Below are positions 62,230 through 64,000 of a DNA stretch of 64,000 nt, one piece after another; within the stretch, counting starts at the first letter, position 1; the number at the start of each line of letters is the position of its first letter. The DNA lies in NCBI GenBank assembly GCA_963995505.1, contig OZ023185.1:18797691-18861690 (forward strand). Reading direction: 5' to 3'. The notes beneath the pieces are model-generated. The model was given only the letters and a program-made list of their open reading frames with translations. It was not told the DNA's origin and ran no database searches. A program made the position numbers and the translations under genes. The stretch comes from Hypericum androsaemum. Taxonomy: Eukaryota > Streptophyta > Magnoliopsida > Malpighiales > Hypericaceae.

Positions 62230-64000
62230 TTGATGCTTGTAGAGACCTTCCTAGATATATAATAATTGGTGTGTGACTCAGCAGGAATAATGTAAAGGGC
62301 CAATCAATTATCTCCTCTCGTCAAATCAAGAACAGCAAGTAAAAAAGATCTATCTGTTCTGTCTTCATGCAGGAAGATTCCTCACTTTTGAAAAAATGTT
62401 CTCTTTTTAGGGGATGGAGACAAAGGAAATATTTAGGTGAATCTAATGGAGGTAATGAGACAACCAGGCAGTAGTGAGGTGGGAGGCTGGCTTGTGATAT
62501 TTTGGCTACTCTGATGATCAGCAGTAACATGGGGCAAGTGTTATATATAGCATAATCATGTGGTGGGTATGTGGAGAAAAAAGGGTCAATTAATTTAAAG
62601 CCAAGATCAACCAATAATCACTTGGGTCGAATAGTAAAGACATTATTCTAGCTTAACCAGACTTGAGTTCGAGTTATTGGTTATGCAGCAGTCTTAAATA
62701 CATGTTGGAGAGATTTGCCACTTTTTAAAGGTACTACCCGCCTCAAATTTGGACTAGTCGGTCCAAACAAAAAAATAAAAACTAATACCAATTTAGCTCT
62801 GGTGGCATTTCCATTTGCCATACAATTGTGCGTACATCTGCAATTTTTAGTTTCATGGTGGTCCATAGTAACTGCATCTGATTACACTCATATCAATAGT
62901 TAATTGACTGTTTATTATGTTCGGACACAGACTGGATCGACTAACCTCAAATCTAAATACTCTCCTAATAAAATTTAACATTACTATATCCTTATAACTC
63001 GAGTTTGGTCACGGAGTGGCCATTAATCAAAGAATCATAACAGCTTTAAGCAGACATAAAAGTTTCGTACAAAGCTTGACTAACATTTGTCAACTCGGTG
63101 CTAATCGTTAAAATCCGTTTGCCATTGGGGAAGCAAAAACGTGCATGAGACAGAAAATGCAAGCTAAAGAGACACACAAGCCAGCTAAGCCACTATACTT
63201 GGAGGAAAATGAGACTTTAAAAACATTTGGGAGCATGTGAAGTAGGAGGTATATTAGGAAAAGGATTAAAAGCTACAAATGATTGGTCTTTATGACAGAT
63301 TCCAAGTGATAAACCGGTCGATGCTTGTCCTTGAGGGCTCACATGGGTAGCTATGTACGTGGACAAATACTAGTCTTAATAGATTAAAATATATCTTACC
63401 GTGGATAGTGAAAATTTGTTCAAACGATAAAAAATGTGAATTAAAGAGAAGTGGAATTCGAACGTTCCAAATTGAGCCCATATTATGGGAAGAGTTGGCT
63501 CTTAAACAATGTCACTCGAATTTGGATACCATAAGATAAAAGAAAGACAAAAAAAAACTCATGGTGGGTGACGGACAACATGTCAAATGTGTAGGAGCTT
63601 CACGTACGTATCATTTTCATGCAGAATTCCGATGGCGAAATCCCAATGGAGGTGATGTGTCCGCTCTTTCTTCCACTGTATGTAATTTGTGTCCTGACGT
63701 GGCCAACTCATGTCGGTTACATGAACTTGTGCTGGAGAGGAAACGGAGGAAGCTGTCCCCGTTCAGGGAGTAATTGCACTTGGCCAAGAGTAACAAAAAA
63801 CCAATCGATACTTGAGTTTTACTTGAAGGACTTTCATCACCAACTTGATCGTTTCATTGAAAACAAATACCAACTTGAACTAATTTAACGATAATATGAA
63901 GTGTTAAAAGCAGCTGAAACGTAAACACAGATGTGTAGAATACCCATAACAAATAGTTGTAGAATTAGGATGAATAGATGGTACGCGATATACTTTGTTC
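62230..64000. other. Spacer to window end, no gene recognised
   Basis: It contains the promoter of the minus-strand gene, then AT-rich DNA. SINE-like wording (GACTTGAGTTCGAGTTATTGG) lies near 62660. Overlapping ORFs at 63561-63888 (+) have no recognisable domain. Confidence 0.45.

Noticed and set aside
1..64000. tRNA or rRNA genes, CRISPR arrays, bacterial-type operons
   Set aside because: None seen; tRNA-like box wording occurs only in short degenerate SINE-like pieces, and the DNA is plant nuclear.

Overview
The window is nuclear DNA of a flowering plant, most likely a eudicot. Genes are split by many short GT-AG introns, the genes are land-plant families (LHCII antenna protein, cytokinin receptor kinase, OBERON, SDI-like TPR protein, VAMP72), and the spacers are AT-rich and carry plant-type transposons. 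The species cannot be named from the sequence. Splice models were built by hand: exons were joined so that frame and family similarity are preserved, and every complete model has a total length divisible by three.

Layout. 1-2458: 3' end of a SAM-domain gene (+). 3385-9551: nucleoporin NUP133 (+, 8 exons, 1314 aa). 10440-11531: LHCB2 chlorophyll a/b-binding protein (+, 2 exons). 11895-16646: mitochondrial-type HSP90 (HSP90.6/TRAP1-like; -, 20 exons, 801 aa), convergent with LHCB2. 17509-23700: a block of mobile DNA, with a Helitron-like segment carrying a broken small multidrug-export-like gene fragment, a nested pair of Mutator-like elements, and a C-rich minisatellite. 25423-25821: small single-exon plant protein (-). 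28518-30824: OBERON PHD-finger protein (+). 30825-39330: about 8.5 kb of gene-poor DNA with a Mutator-like element and a probable Harbinger relic. 39331-45108: AHK2-type cytokinin receptor histidine kinase (+, 13 exons, 1261 aa). 46034-47904: VAMP72 longin R-SNARE (+). About 49480-50330: LTR-like and LINE fragments. 50666-53522: SDI/MS5-like TPR protein (-). 55624-58461: ALBA-family RNA/DNA-binding protein with a long RGG tail (-). 59416-60811: a Mutator-like element with perfect target duplications. 61233-62229: conserved plant protein of unknown function (-). 62230-64000: no gene recognised.

The genes are independently acting housekeeping, signalling and photosynthesis genes, not a pathway cluster. 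The gene order itself is informative. From memory of Arabidopsis loci, SAM / HSP90.6 / OBE1 are consecutive on chromosome 3, NUP133 / LHCB2 are close together on chromosome 2, and VAMP721 / VAMP726 / SDI2 are consecutive on chromosome 1. Here these sets lie in one interval, which suggests that the window keeps an ancestral order later split by duplication and loss in the Arabidopsis lineage. I found no previously undescribed biochemical system. The most notable non-genic signals are the Helitron-like junction, four related-looking TIR elements (three with clear 9-10 bp target duplications), and a GC-AG intron in NUP133.
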